Positions 46,954-55,928 of a stretch of DNA of 64,000 bases are shown piece after piece. The translations under genes and the position numbers were made by a program. The notes under the pieces were generated by a model. That model had not been told where the DNA came from and did not search any database. It was given only the letters and a program-made list of their open reading frames with translations. The DNA comes from CAVSWN01 sp963770995. GTDB lineage: Bacteria; Acidobacteriota; Vicinamibacteria; Vicinamibacterales; CAVVIG01. The stretch is taken from the NCBI GenBank assembly GCA_963770995.1, contig CAVYRS010000001.1:3472001-3536000 (forward strand), given 5' to 3'. Numbering within the stretch: position 1 is the stretch's first letter; each line of letters starts with the position of its first letter.

Positions 46954-48249
46954 ATGCTCGACCCGATCTTCGTGCGCGATCACGCCGAACTCGTCCGTGC
47001 AGGTCTGCGCAATCGCGGGCTCGATCCGGACAAACCGCTGGAGGACTTCGCGACGCTCGAGTCGGCGCGGCGCCGGATCATTCCCGAGATCGAAAGCCTC
47101 AAGCGTCAGCAGAACACGTCGGGCGACGAGATCGCGCGCGCCGCGCGCCAGGGACTCGACACGACCGCGGTGCGCGACGCGAACCGCGAACGCGCCCAGC
47201 AAATCAAGGTCCTCGACAACCAGCTCGCCTCGATCGAGTACCAGCGCACCGGTGCGTTGCTCGGGCTGCCGAACCTGCCGCACGCGAGCGTGCCGATCGG
47301 CCGGAGCGCGGCCGACAACGTCGAGGTTCGCCGGCACGGTGAGCCGCGCGCCTTCGACTTCGAGCCGCTGCCGCATTGGGATCTGGGCAAGGCGCTCGGC
47401 ATTCTCGACTTCGAGCGGGCCGCGAAAATCGCGGCCGCGCGATTCTCTGTGTTGAGCGGCGCCGGCGCGAGGCTCTCGCGCGCGTTGATCAACTTCATGC
47501 TCGACCTCCACACGCGCGAGCACGGCTACCGCGAGGTCGAACCGCCGTTCATGGTCAACGCCGCGTCGCTGACCGGCACCGGGAATCTGCCGAAGTTCGA
47601 GGCCGATCTCTTCAAAATCGCGGGTGAGTGGGATCTGTATCTGGTGCCGACCGCGGAGGTGCCGCTCACGAACCTGCATCGCGACGAGATCCTGGACGGC
47701 CGCACCCTGCCCATTCGCTACACCGCGTACACGCCCTGTTTTCGCAGCGAGGCGGGATCGTACGGTCAGGATGTGCGCGGTCTGATCCGCCAGCATCAGT
47801 TCGACAAAGTGGAACTGGTGAATCTGACGACACCGGAGCAGTCGTACGACGAGCTCGAGACCTTGACGCGGAATGCGGAAGAAGTGCTCAAGCGGCTCGA
47901 ACTGCCGTATCGCGTCGTCGGGTTGTGCACGGGCGACCTGGGTTTCGCCTCCGCGAAGACCTACGACATCGAGGTCTGGCTGCCGAGCCAGCAGGTCTAC
48001 CGCGAAATTTCGTCCTGCAGCAACACCGAGGCGTTCCAGGCCCGCCGCGCCAACATCAAGTTCCGCGCGGCCGGCACCGGCAAGGCGGCGCACGTCCACA
48101 CGCTGAACGGGTCAGGCCTGGCCGTGGGTCGAACGCTGATTGCGATTCTGGAGAACTACCAGCAGAAGGACGGCAGCGTCGTCATTCCAACGGCGCTGCG
48201 TCCGTTCATGGATGATCGGGAGATTATCGAAAATCCTGGGAAACCGTAA
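46954..48249 (+). CDS. serS: Seryl-tRNA synthetase
   Basis: 431 residues, ATG start. N-terminal tRNA-binding coiled coil (~1-105: ESLKRQQNTSGDEIARAARQ and on). Class II core: GYREVEPPFMVNAASLTGTGNLPKFEADLF, VPTAEVPLTNLHRDEIL (motif 1/2 region), CFRSEAGSYGQDVRGLIRQHQFDKVEL, and motif 3 HTLNGSGLAVGRTLIAILENYQ. C-terminal end VVIPTALRPFM. Charges tRNA-Ser; one such tRNA gene lies in this window at 60.8 kb. Confidence 0.98.
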   Translation: MLDPIFVRDHAELVRAGLRNRGLDPDKPLEDFATLESARRRIIPEIESLKRQQNTSGDEIARAARQGLDTTAVRDANRERAQQIKVLDNQLASIEYQRTGALLGLPNLPHASVPIGRSAADNVEVRRHGEPRAFDFEPLPHWDLGKALGILDFERAAKIAAARFSVLSGAGARLSRALINFMLDLHTREHGYREVEPPFMVNAASLTGTGNLPKFEADLFKIAGEWDLYLVPTAEVPLTNLHRDEILDGRTLPIRYTAYTPCFRSEAGSYGQDVRGLIRQHQFDKVELVNLTTPEQSYDELETLTRNAEEVLKRLELPYRVVGLCTGDLGFASAKTYDIEVWLPSQQVYREISSCSNTEAFQARRANIKFRAAGTGKAAHVHTLNGSGLAVGRTLIAILENYQQKDGSVVIPTALRPFMDDREIIENPGKP

Positions 48250-48736
48250 CTTCGCCGTTGATGACGGCGACTCCGCAGCCCACCTCGCGGTACTTGCCGC
48301 GCATGTTGACGTAGTGGTAACCGCTCGGCCCCTCGTCCCACATCAGCGTGAGCCCCTTGCGGACGATGTTCTGGATCGAGCCGTAGTCGGACACCTTCCA
48401 CCACGGAATCACGTTTTCGGCGAGCGCCGTGCCGTGGCCGCCGTTAGTCGCGAGGAAATGCTTGTGGGCCTGGTGCGCCTCGCCGTCCACCTGCGCGGCT
48501 TCGGCCGAGAAGGCGTTGATGCGATCCGACCGCGCGAGCGGTGGGTCGCCCACTGATGCCCGCAGCGCGTTGATCTGGTCGACGCATGCGGTCACCGCGG
48601 CAGCGATCACCGACGGATCGGCATTCACAGAGCCGGGTTCGAGGGGCGTGCCGGCCATCGCGCAGCCGGCCGCGCCAAATGAGAGAAGCGTCAAGGTGAT
48701 GCCGAGGGTCGTTTGAACGAATCGTGGTGCAGTCAT
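48224..48736 (-). CDS. Secreted CAP-domain (SCP/PR1-like) protein, probable lipoprotein
   Basis: 170 residues from the ATG at 48736. The signal sequence LGITLTLLSFGAAGCAMAG has a lipobox-like GAAGC. The CAP fold follows: NALRASVGDPPLARSDRINAFSAEAAQ, FLATNGGHGTALAENVIPWW and the signature YVNMRGKYREVGCGVAVINGEVTVSQDF. Typical CAP His/Glu residues (AEN, H) are recognisable. Bacterial members are extracytoplasmic with poorly known roles. The 3' end overlaps the convergent serS 3' end by 26 bases. Confidence 0.8.
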   Translation of the reverse strand: MTAPRFVQTTLGITLTLLSFGAAGCAMAGTPLEPGSVNADPSVIAAAVTACVDQINALRASVGDPPLARSDRINAFSAEAAQVDGEAHQAHKHFLATNGGHGTALAENVIPWWKVSDYGSIQNIVRKGLTLMWDEGPSGYHYVNMRGKYREVGCGVAVINGEVTVSQDFR

Positions 48737-49175
48737 CACGATCCGGGTAATCGCAACGGCAATGCCATCCATCGGGGCGTTTGCACGTGAATGGAACACT
48801 GCCCGCCACCTCGCACCCATGCACGCTTTAACCGCCACAAAGGCGCGCCAAATCGTGCACTGCGCGGCATAACACCGGTGCACGCGACGTTCGTCGTGTA
48901 CCGAATCGGAACTCGCGTGTTCAAGGTCGTAACGCCTCGGGTCGAGCGCATGCAGGGATCATGCGCGGGGCGGGAGAGTTGGACGCGCGGATTGTAAATC
49001 AAACACGCGCCGCGAGTTGCACGCTTTCGCGTTTGCGAGCATAGTGTTCGCGCATGTACATTTCTGTACGCTCGATCGAGGTCATTACATGGCGTGGGGC
49101 GAGTTACGGTATCGTTGAAACCACAGCCCAGTGCCAGGCATCTTAGAGCGCGGACCTTTCTTGAGGGGGTAACGC
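48737..49175. other. Non-coding region with a candidate sigma-70 promoter
   Basis: 439 bases without a supported gene. TTGCAC (49017-49022) and CATAGT (49040-49045), spaced 17 bases, form a plausible plus-strand promoter for the 49176 gene with a leader of about 125 bases. TGTACATTTCTGTAC at 49055-49069 is a short inverted pair just after it, a possible operator. No RNA gene recognised. Confidence 0.4.
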
Positions 49176-49898
49176 ATGAAGGCCATTACAGAGAAGACTG
49201 ATCGTCGGAGCTTCTTCGGTCGAGTGTTCGGCGCGGCCGCCGCCGTGAGCCTGCCCATGGTTGAGGTGGCGTCGGCCGGACAGGGCGCCGCAGGCGCCGG
49301 GCCGGACGCGTGGATTTCGGAAGTGAAGGGGACGCACCGGACGCTCTTCGATTTTCCGAAGCACCAGAACGCATTTCCGCTGCTGCACATCCTGAACTAC
49401 CTGAACACCTACAAGGAGGGCTACAAGGCGGCCGCCGGTACCGTGGGCGCTGCGGGCACCTTCTACGGCATCGGGCCGACGTCGAGCATCGCGCTGGGAT
49501 TCAACGACGCGACGTGGGCGAAGTACGGGATCGGCGAGTATCTGAGTCTGAAAGATGCGAGCGGCAAGGCGTACACGCGCAACGTGTTCAACAAGCCGGC
49601 GAAGGAAGACGCGCACCTGCTGTTTCAGGGGGTGCCGACGCCGCCCATTCCGGCCCTCATTGACTTCGTGCCGCTGATGGGCATCGAGAGCCTCCAGAAG
49701 ATGGGGACGAAGTTCATCCTGTGCAATAACGCGCTCGAAGCGTGGTCGCTCGAGCTCGAGGCCAGAGGCAAGGGCAAGATGCCCGAGATCCTGGCCGACC
49801 TGAAGGCCAACCTGCTGCCGGGCGTGACGATCGTGCCGGCGATGGTGATCGCGATCGAGAAGGCCCAGGCGGCCGGCATCAAGTACAACCGCCAGTAA
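49176..49898 (+). CDS. Tat-exported DsrE/DsrF-like protein
   Basis: 240 residues with a good ribosome site (GAGGGGG) before the ATG. Twin-arginine signal DRRSFFGRVFGAAAAVSLPM, mature from about residue 37. The C-terminal part KFILCNNALEAWSLELEARGKGK, then LLPGVTIVPAMVIAIEKAQAAGIKYN, follows the DsrE-type alpha/beta pattern, including the conserved Cys and the closing Q/A-x-x-G-x-x-Y. DsrE relatives carry sulfur on a Cys; a periplasmic Tat-exported form may act on oxidised or folded cofactors. Co-directional with the next gene (14-base gap). Function not established. Confidence 0.75.
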   Translation: MKAITEKTDRRSFFGRVFGAAAAVSLPMVEVASAGQGAAGAGPDAWISEVKGTHRTLFDFPKHQNAFPLLHILNYLNTYKEGYKAAAGTVGAAGTFYGIGPTSSIALGFNDATWAKYGIGEYLSLKDASGKAYTRNVFNKPAKEDAHLLFQGVPTPPIPALIDFVPLMGIESLQKMGTKFILCNNALEAWSLELEARGKGKMPEILADLKANLLPGVTIVPAMVIAIEKAQAAGIKYNRQ

Positions 49899-49912
49899 CG
49901 GAGGCTCGCGCT

Positions 49913-51004
49913 ATGAAGAACGTCATCCTCGCGGCGATGGTCGTGTTGTCGGGTCCACTGGTGGCTGGCGCGCAGCAGTCTGCGTCGGCAGACCGCCAGA
50001 TTGCCGAGGCGGTGAAGATCCTGCCCGAGGACCTGCAGGCCGGCGCAACGGTCGTGACCTACGACGCCGCCACGGGGGCCCGCAAAGTCCTGCGCCAAGG
50101 CACGAATTTCGTCGAGTGCCAGCCGCGCATGGCGGACGGCTTCACGCGCTGCTACAACAAAGCGCTCGCGCCGCGTCGCGATCTCGAAGCGAAGCTGCGC
50201 GCTGAGAAGAAGACGGACGAACAGATCCAGCAGGCGATTGCGGCGGCAGTCAAGGCGGGCACGCTGCCGTCGTCGCCTCCTGCGATGATGTCGTACCGCG
50301 GGTACGACAAACGCGATCGCATCCAGAACCTCTGGGTCGTCTCGCTGCCCAACCGGACGCCCGAGTCCGTGGGCGTGTCGACGACGAGCCAGCGCGACGC
50401 GGCGCTGGAGGGCAAGGGGCTGCCGTGGATGATGGCGCCCGGTACGCCGGGCGCGCACATCATGATTCCGATCAATCCTCCGGCGAAGAATTCGACCATC
50501 ACCGATGTCGCCGCCGACGAGATCACGCAGGCCTCGCTGCCGCTCCCCGAGGACATGCGCGCGGGCGCCACGGTCTACAAGTACGATCCGAAAACAGGTG
50601 AGCGCATCGTCCTGCGCAAAGGCACCAATTCCCTCGAGTGCTCGCCGCGCGGCGCTGACGGATTCACCTGGTGTTACCACAGCGTGACCGGGCCGCGGCG
50701 CGATCTGTCAGCGAAGCTCCGGGCCGAAGGCAAGTCGGACAAGGAAATCGGAGAGGCGATGGCGGCCGCGACCGCCGCGGGCACCATCAAGCCGACGCCG
50801 TACGGCACGATGATGTACCGCCTGTACGGGAAGACGGATCGGATTCAGCTGCTGTGGGTGCTGGTGGTGCCGGGAGCGACGCCCGAGTCCATCGGCGTGT
50901 CCGAAGGCAGTCAGCGCGACGAGGCCATCGGCGGCGACGGCCGGCCCTGGCTGATGAGCCCCGGCACGCCGGGCGCGCACATCATGATCCCGATCAACAA
51001 ATAG
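49913..51004 (+). CDS. Secreted protein made of two tandem copies of an unnamed ~165-residue domain
   Basis: 363 residues from an ATG with GGAGG at ideal distance. Signal peptide NVILAAMVVLSGPLVAGAQ. Repeat 1 (~35-190): LPEDLQAGATVVTYDAATGA, RQGTNFVECQPRMADGFTRC, PGTPGAHIMIPIN. Repeat 2 (~205-363): LPEDMRAGATVYKYDPKTGE, RKGTNSLECSPRGADGFTWC, PGTPGAHIMIPIN. Each copy has two Cys (EC and RC/WC), likely a disulfide, and a middle KLRAExKxDxxI helix. Likely periplasmic partner of the DsrE-like protein. I do not know a family name. Confidence 0.7.
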   Translation: MKNVILAAMVVLSGPLVAGAQQSASADRQIAEAVKILPEDLQAGATVVTYDAATGARKVLRQGTNFVECQPRMADGFTRCYNKALAPRRDLEAKLRAEKKTDEQIQQAIAAAVKAGTLPSSPPAMMSYRGYDKRDRIQNLWVVSLPNRTPESVGVSTTSQRDAALEGKGLPWMMAPGTPGAHIMIPINPPAKNSTITDVAADEITQASLPLPEDMRAGATVYKYDPKTGERIVLRKGTNSLECSPRGADGFTWCYHSVTGPRRDLSAKLRAEGKSDKEIGEAMAAATAAGTIKPTPYGTMMYRLYGKTDRIQLLWVLVVPGATPESIGVSEGSQRDEAIGGDGRPWLMSPGTPGAHIMIPINK

Positions 51005-51055
51005 CATACGAGCCAGATGGAGCGCCTCCATCTGGCCCACTGCCGTTTCCCGCCT

Positions 51056-51562
51056 TTACGCGAAGCTCGTATCGTCGGCGGTCGGGCCGTAAATCGACGG
51101 AACCGGCTTGTCGTTCAGCCTGAGATACACCGTCAGCTGTCCGCGGTGATGCGACAAGTGCAAGAACGTCTCGCGCAGGACGACCCATCGCGGTTGTTCC
51201 ATCACGACACGCCCTGAGACGAGCAGCTTCCACGGTTTCATCAGGTGCTCGTCCGTCGTGCCCTCGAGCGCCTTGCGCGCGTCCGCGACGTTCTTGTCCA
51301 TCGCGCCCGTCAGTTCTGCCGGCGTGCGCAGCGGTCGCTGATCGACATTCGACCCGCCGCCCGGCGGATTCAGATCCAGATCGTCGCGCGCGATCGCCAA
51401 CACGACCCACGATGGCATCTGCGCGACAAGCATCGCGAGCCGCCCGAGCGGCATCGATTTCTGATGCGGCTTCCACTCGTCTTTGCCTTCGGGCACTTGC
51501 TCGAGCGTGCGTCGCGTGCGGGGCGCTTCGGCCTCCAGTTCAGCCAAAAACCACTCTGTCAT
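51056..51562 (-). CDS. DinB-family protein
   Basis: 168 residues from the ATG at 51562 (a GTG two codons earlier is possible). A four-helix bundle pattern: an N-terminal helix with LEQVPEGKDEWKPHQKSMPLGRLAMLVA and a C-terminal helix with LRETFLHLSHHRGQLTVYLRL holding the HHRGQ metal-site motif. DinB proteins are putative metal-dependent hydrolases or thiol transferases, often damage-inducible. Convergent with the duplicated-domain gene. Substrate unknown. Confidence 0.88.
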   Translation of the reverse strand: MTEWFLAELEAEAPRTRRTLEQVPEGKDEWKPHQKSMPLGRLAMLVAQMPSWVVLAIARDDLDLNPPGGGSNVDQRPLRTPAELTGAMDKNVADARKALEGTTDEHLMKPWKLLVSGRVVMEQPRWVVLRETFLHLSHHRGQLTVYLRLNDKPVPSIYGPTADDTSFA

Positions 51563-51649
51563 CTTCACGAGTCACCTCCGGCCGTGAGAGTTCGATCCAG
51601 TCCTGTTGTACTGTGCCTCGTGTTCTGGGACAATGGTGCGCCGAAATCC

Positions 51650-52597
51650 ATGCCTCTGACAGCGATCGCCCTGGGTGTCTGGTTGGCGGCTGCCCAGATC
51701 GGAGCCGGCGCGAGCTCCAACGATCGTCTTGCCGCCGTGAAGGCGCTCTACGCCGCCACCGAATACGAAGCGGCGCTCATCGTCCTCTCGAAGGTGGACG
51801 TCGGCTCCGTCGGCGATCAGTACCGAGCCTTGTGTTTGCTCGCGCTGGGGCGGGTCGACGAAGTCGACCGCCTGCTCGAATCGCTCATCGTCCGCGATCC
51901 GTCGTTCCAGATGTCGGTCGCCGAAGTCACGCCCCGGCTGATCGCGTTGTTTCAGGAAACGCGCCGGCGTCTGCTGCCCGGCATTCTCGATGACGCGTTC
52001 ACCGCGGCGAAGACGAGTTTCGAGCAAGGCCGCAATGCCGACGCATCATCGAAGTTCAAGGCGCTGCTGTCGGTGCTCGCCGCCGAGGAAGCCGCGCCAG
52101 GCGAGGGCGCGCCCGGCCAGAGCGGCATAGTCACCCGCGACATGAAGCGGGTCGCCGAGGGGTTCCTCAATCTGTCGGAGAAGGCGATCGCGGAAGGTTC
52201 GAGGGCGAACGCCGATTCGGCTGCGGCGACGATGGCCCTCGCCGCCGCGTCCGCGGCCGCGCGCTCCGCGGCGGACGACGAGGCGGTCATCGCCAGCGTG
52301 GTGCAGCAGTACGCGGACGCCTACGCGGCGCTCGATGCGCAGGCGGTCACCCGCGTCTTCCAGGGGGAGAACCCGCGGCCGCTCCAGTCGCTGTTCGACG
52401 CCTTGAAGTCCCAAACGATCGACATGCGGAACATGAAGATTGCCGTGGACCCTGGAGGGTGGAGCGCGACGGTCACGGTCAACTGGATCGTTCACGCCGT
52501 GCCGAAAGCCGGCAGCCCGAAGAAGACGCAGATGCTCGCGACCTTTCGCATGTTGAAAGTGGTCACAGGGGAATGGTTCATCGTCACGCGGCGGTAG
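51650..52597 (+). CDS. Secreted helical-repeat protein with NTF2-like C-terminal domain
   Basis: 315 residues from the ATG at 51650. Short signal-like N-terminus (LTAIALGVWLAAAQIGAGAS). Helical repeats to ~residue 130 (VKALYAATEYEAALIVLSK, YRALCLLALGRVDEVDRLLE), then an Ala-rich helix region, then an NTF2/SnoaL-like C-terminal domain (IASVVQQYADAYAALDAQAV, WSATVTVNWIVHAV, FRMLKVVTGEWFIVTR). Its 5' end is divergent from dinB; the downstream outer-membrane protein gene follows by 27 bases and is probably in the same operon. Function unknown. Confidence 0.7.
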   Translation: MPLTAIALGVWLAAAQIGAGASSNDRLAAVKALYAATEYEAALIVLSKVDVGSVGDQYRALCLLALGRVDEVDRLLESLIVRDPSFQMSVAEVTPRLIALFQETRRRLLPGILDDAFTAAKTSFEQGRNADASSKFKALLSVLAAEEAAPGEGAPGQSGIVTRDMKRVAEGFLNLSEKAIAEGSRANADSAAATMALAAASAAARSAADDEAVIASVVQQYADAYAALDAQAVTRVFQGENPRPLQSLFDALKSQTIDMRNMKIAVDPGGWSATVTVNWIVHAVPKAGSPKKTQMLATFRMLKVVTGEWFIVTRR

Positions 52598-52624
52598 GTA
52601 GTTGACGCGGCACAAGGAGAGGGC

Positions 52625-53941
52625 ATGACGCGACGGCGGTTCGCGACCGTGGTTGGAATCGGCGTCGGCGTCGTGCTGGCGGGGTCGGCCCGTCTTCACG
52701 CGCAGACGCGCCCGCCCGACCTCGGGTCGCTGATGCGCAGTCAGATTCTCGAGATCTGGCTGTCCAAGACGCCAGACGGCCAGCGCATCCTCATCGATCC
52801 GCCGGACGAGGCGACGCTTCGAGTGACGAGTCCGTTCACGCTCGTCACGCAGATCGAGCAGCAGATCGGGACGCACCTGTCGAACCTGCCCATTGGATCG
52901 TCGTCGGGCGGCTTCACCTACAGCTACGATGCGCGCTTCGGGACCTTCACGCGGACGACCGAAACATTCGGGCCTGCGTTCGCCGAGCGCGCGCAGACGC
53001 TGGGGCGGCACCGGGTCAATTTCGGCGCGAGCTTCCAGCACAGCCGGTACACACACCTCGATGGACGATCGCTCGAGAACGGCGGCATCCGCTTCATTCT
53101 CCCGCCCGGCACGATTACCGATCCCGCGTTCGGCAACGTCATCGAATCGGAAGTCCACCTGCGCCTGACCAGCGAGACAACGGTGTTCTTTGCGACCGCG
53201 GGCGTCAGCGATCGTCTGGAGGTCGGCGTCGCGGTGCCATACCAGGAAGTGGCGATGGATCTGACGTCCAAGGCCACCATCCGCGATTTCTCGACCCGAA
53301 CTGTGTCGCCGGGCTCGCGCGTGTTCGAGAACGGCAGCAAGACGCAGGATTTCTCGGCGAGCGGGCGCGCGCGCGGGCTTGGCGACGTCGTGCTGCGCGG
53401 GAAGTACAAGCTGACGCGGCCGGGCCTGCGGGAACTCGCGCTCTGCGCCGACGTGCGGCTGCCTACTGGCGACGCCGCCAACATGCTCGGCACCGGCGGT
53501 CCGCAAGCGCAGCTCCTGCTCGTCTCGTCGTACTCGAGCCGCAAGGTCGCGCCGCATTTCAACATCGGCTACACGTTTGCCGACCGTCACTCGGCGGATC
53601 AGATCAACTATGTCACCGGCTTGGAAGTCGCGGCGTCGCGGCGGCTGACGATCGCCGGCGATTTCATCGGCCGAATGCTGCTCGACACGCTGATGCTGCG
53701 TGATGGATTGGTCACGATTCAGCAGCGCGGGACCAGTGGCGGCCTGCCAACGGTGACGTCAACGGCCTTCGGCACCGTCGACACCTACAACGGCTATCAG
53801 ACGTCGAGCCTGGGGACGGTCGGCGTGAAGTTCAATCCGGCGCGCGACATCCTGATCTCCGCCCATGTCATCGCCACGCTGACAAACGCCGGGCTCAAGC
53901 GCCGCCTCACGCCGGTGCTGGGATTCGACTACTCCTTCTGA
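52625..53941 (+). CDS. Outer-membrane beta-barrel protein
   Basis: 438 residues, ATG start, signal peptide FATVVGIGVGVVLAGSARLHAQ. Alternating hydrophobic strands throughout, for example FTYSYDARFGTFTRTTETFG, HRVNFGASFQHSRYT, LEVGVAVPYQEVAMDL and PHFNIGYTFADRHS. It ends in FDYSF, a C-terminal aromatic that is the usual BAM signal. It resembles the MetA/phenol-transporter-type barrels, which have about 12-14 strands. Likely transports or binds an unknown small molecule. Confidence 0.75.
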   Translation: MTRRRFATVVGIGVGVVLAGSARLHAQTRPPDLGSLMRSQILEIWLSKTPDGQRILIDPPDEATLRVTSPFTLVTQIEQQIGTHLSNLPIGSSSGGFTYSYDARFGTFTRTTETFGPAFAERAQTLGRHRVNFGASFQHSRYTHLDGRSLENGGIRFILPPGTITDPAFGNVIESEVHLRLTSETTVFFATAGVSDRLEVGVAVPYQEVAMDLTSKATIRDFSTRTVSPGSRVFENGSKTQDFSASGRARGLGDVVLRGKYKLTRPGLRELALCADVRLPTGDAANMLGTGGPQAQLLLVSSYSSRKVAPHFNIGYTFADRHSADQINYVTGLEVAASRRLTIAGDFIGRMLLDTLMLRDGLVTIQQRGTSGGLPTVTSTAFGTVDTYNGYQTSSLGTVGVKFNPARDILISAHVIATLTNAGLKRRLTPVLGFDYSF

Positions 53942-54104
53942 CCCGTTTTCACGGACATCGAGGAGTCCGTGTCCCGCGTGACGGTCGACTACAACAAAGG
54001 CCCAAGCAGGCTCAGCGTCGAGTTCATGGAAGTGTGCAAATAGCCGGTCGGATGTTCGGTTTCTCGAAGCCGCGCGTTGATACTCTAGAAACGCGAGGCG
54101 ACGC

Positions 54105-54884
54105 ATGTCCGATCATGAGACGCCGGTCGGGAACGCTCCTCTCCAGTTCGACCGTGTCATCCCGGAGACGGCTACCTCCATCCCCCCGGAGAGACTAGCC
54201 GTCGTCTGCGAGGCCTGTCAGACGGCAATCGAGACCGAGTATTACCACGCCAACGGAGCAACCTGCTGCAGTCGTTGTCGCAGCACGTTCGAATCGGTGG
54301 CGGAGACACCTCGTGGGATTGCTCCGCTCGTCAAGGCGGGCGCCCTCGGCCTCGGCGCGGGCATCGTTGGCGCGGTGATCTATTACGCGGTCATTGCGAT
54401 CACACGGCTCGAGATCGGGATTGTTGCCATCCTGATTGGGTACATGGTGGGGCGAGCCGTACGGGCAGGTGCACGCGGGCGCGGTGGATTGCGCTTTCAA
54501 ATCCTGGCGGTCGTGCTGACGTACGTCTCCGTGGCGCTTGCGTACACGCCGATCGCGATCCAACAGATCGTGGCCAGCGATCGCCAGGCTGAGCAGACGG
54601 CGGCATCGACGCCAGGCACTGCCAGCCGCGTCTCGACGTCCGTCGACGCCGAGCCAGGCACACCGCGGAGCGGTGGCCGTTTCTTGCTCGGGATCGCGAT
54701 GCTCCTGGCCTTCATCCTGGCGCTTCCGCCGTTGATTGTGTTCGGGTCGCTGCCGACGAGCCTCATCGGCGGCGCAATCATCGGCTTTGGGATGCAGCAG
54801 GCGTGGAGAATGACGGCCTCTCCTCGGTTGGAGATTCTCGGACCGTACCGCGTAGGGCACGATCCGGCATCCACATCTGCTTGA
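54105..54884 (+). CDS. Membrane protein with N-terminal zinc-ribbon (C-x2-C ... C-x2-C)
   Basis: 259 residues, ATG start. VVCEACQTAIETEYYHANGATCCSRC forms a treble-clef-like zinc site at residues ~34-60. Four predicted membrane helices follow in two pairs: AGALGLGAGIVGAVIYYAVIAI, GIVAILIGYMVGRAV, then RFQILAVVLTYVSVALAYTPIAI and the pair LLGIAMLLAFILALPPLIVFG and LIGGAIIGFGMQQAW. Its stop overlaps the start of the M50 gene (TTGA), indicating coupled translation. Function unknown. Confidence 0.75.
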   Translation: MSDHETPVGNAPLQFDRVIPETATSIPPERLAVVCEACQTAIETEYYHANGATCCSRCRSTFESVAETPRGIAPLVKAGALGLGAGIVGAVIYYAVIAITRLEIGIVAILIGYMVGRAVRAGARGRGGLRFQILAVVLTYVSVALAYTPIAIQQIVASDRQAEQTAASTPGTASRVSTSVDAEPGTPRSGGRFLLGIAMLLAFILALPPLIVFGSLPTSLIGGAIIGFGMQQAWRMTASPRLEILGPYRVGHDPASTSA

Positions 54885-55864
54885 CGCCGACGCACTGCGC
54901 GCATTGCCGTACCGAGCTGGCGCCAGATGCGCTGGCGTGTCCCGCCTGCGCGTCGTTGGTTCATGCCGTTACGCTGAAAGAGCTCGCGGCTGCGGCCGAA
55001 GAGTCAACACAGGGGGGCGATGTCGTGGCCGCACGCCAGCACTGGGCCGCCGCCCTGAATCTGTTGCCGCCTCACTCGCAGCGGTACTCCGCCGTCCTGG
55101 ACCGAATGGCCGATCTCAACCGTTGCATCGATGCTTCGGGAGTCGAACCTGCGCCATCGAAACCCGGCGTGACGTCTGGACGATTGGGTGGCGCGGCCGC
55201 GCTGGTCGCCATTGCGCTGCTGCTCGTCAGCAAGCTCAAATTTCTCCTGCTCGGACTGACCAAAGCGAGCACCTTCGTCTCGATGTTCGCGTTCTTCGGC
55301 GTGTATTGGTCGATGTACGGATGGCCTCTGGCGCTCGGGCTCGCGCTCTCGATTTACATCCACGAGATGGGACACGTGGCCATGCTGCGGCGGCTCGGTA
55401 TCGACTCGAGCGCGCCGCTGTTCATCCCGGGCGTAGGAGCGCTCGTCATGTTGAAGCAACATGTCGCCGACCCGCTGACCAACGCAAAGATCGGCCTGGC
55501 GGGACCCGTGTGGGGTCTTGGCGCGGCCCTCGCCGCGATGGGAATGTACGTCGTCACCCGCGCGCCGATCTGGCTCGCCATCGCGCAGCTCACCGGATTC
55601 CTCAACCTCTTCAACCTCATTCCCGTCTGGCAGCTCGACGGATCACGCGGGTTTCACGTGCTCGCGCGTTGGGAACGCTGGGCGCTCGTGGCGGCTATCG
55701 GGCTCGCACTATTCCTGACCGGGCAGCGGCTGCTGCTGATCGTCGGCGGCGTCGCGGCGTGGCGTTCGCTGCAGCGGGAGACGGGGCCAGGAGACGCCCG
55801 CGTGCTCGCAACGTTCGTGGTCCTCGTCATGGCGCTCTCGCTGCTGGCGTCGAATGTGAAGTAA
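54881..55864 (+). CDS. M50-family (site-2 protease-like) intramembrane zinc metallopeptidase with N-terminal zinc ribbon
   Basis: 327 residues from the TTG at 54881, the overlapping-stop start; an ATG at 54803 would give 353. THCAHCRTELAPDALACPAC is a zinc ribbon, followed by an ~80-residue TPR-like helix pair (AAAEESTQGGDVVAARQHWAAALNLLPPH). Membrane part: ALSIYIHEMGHVAMLRRLG with the HExxH zinc motif, and FNLIPVWQLDGSRGF, the second NPDG-like ligand motif carrying Asp. Such proteases cut membrane proteins for signalling; the translationally coupled upstream zinc-ribbon membrane protein is a candidate partner. Confidence 0.85.
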   Translation: MTPTHCAHCRTELAPDALACPACASLVHAVTLKELAAAAEESTQGGDVVAARQHWAAALNLLPPHSQRYSAVLDRMADLNRCIDASGVEPAPSKPGVTSGRLGGAAALVAIALLLVSKLKFLLLGLTKASTFVSMFAFFGVYWSMYGWPLALGLALSIYIHEMGHVAMLRRLGIDSSAPLFIPGVGALVMLKQHVADPLTNAKIGLAGPVWGLGAALAAMGMYVVTRAPIWLAIAQLTGFLNLFNLIPVWQLDGSRGFHVLARWERWALVAAIGLALFLTGQRLLLIVGGVAAWRSLQRETGPGDARVLATFVVLVMALSLLASNVK

Positions 55865-55928
55865 AGAGACCTCTGCTGAGGCCGGACCTGCTAGGATCGG
55901 TCGGTTCAACGAACGGGAGGCAGCGTCG

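Noticed and set aside
53942..54104. Possible small gene ending VTVDYNKGPSRLSVEFMEVCK
   Set aside because: About 25 codons with no start signal or ribosome site; at most a gene remnant.
55004..55462. Minus-strand frames opposite the M50 gene
   Set aside because: Antisense shadows of the conserved HEMGH protease frame.
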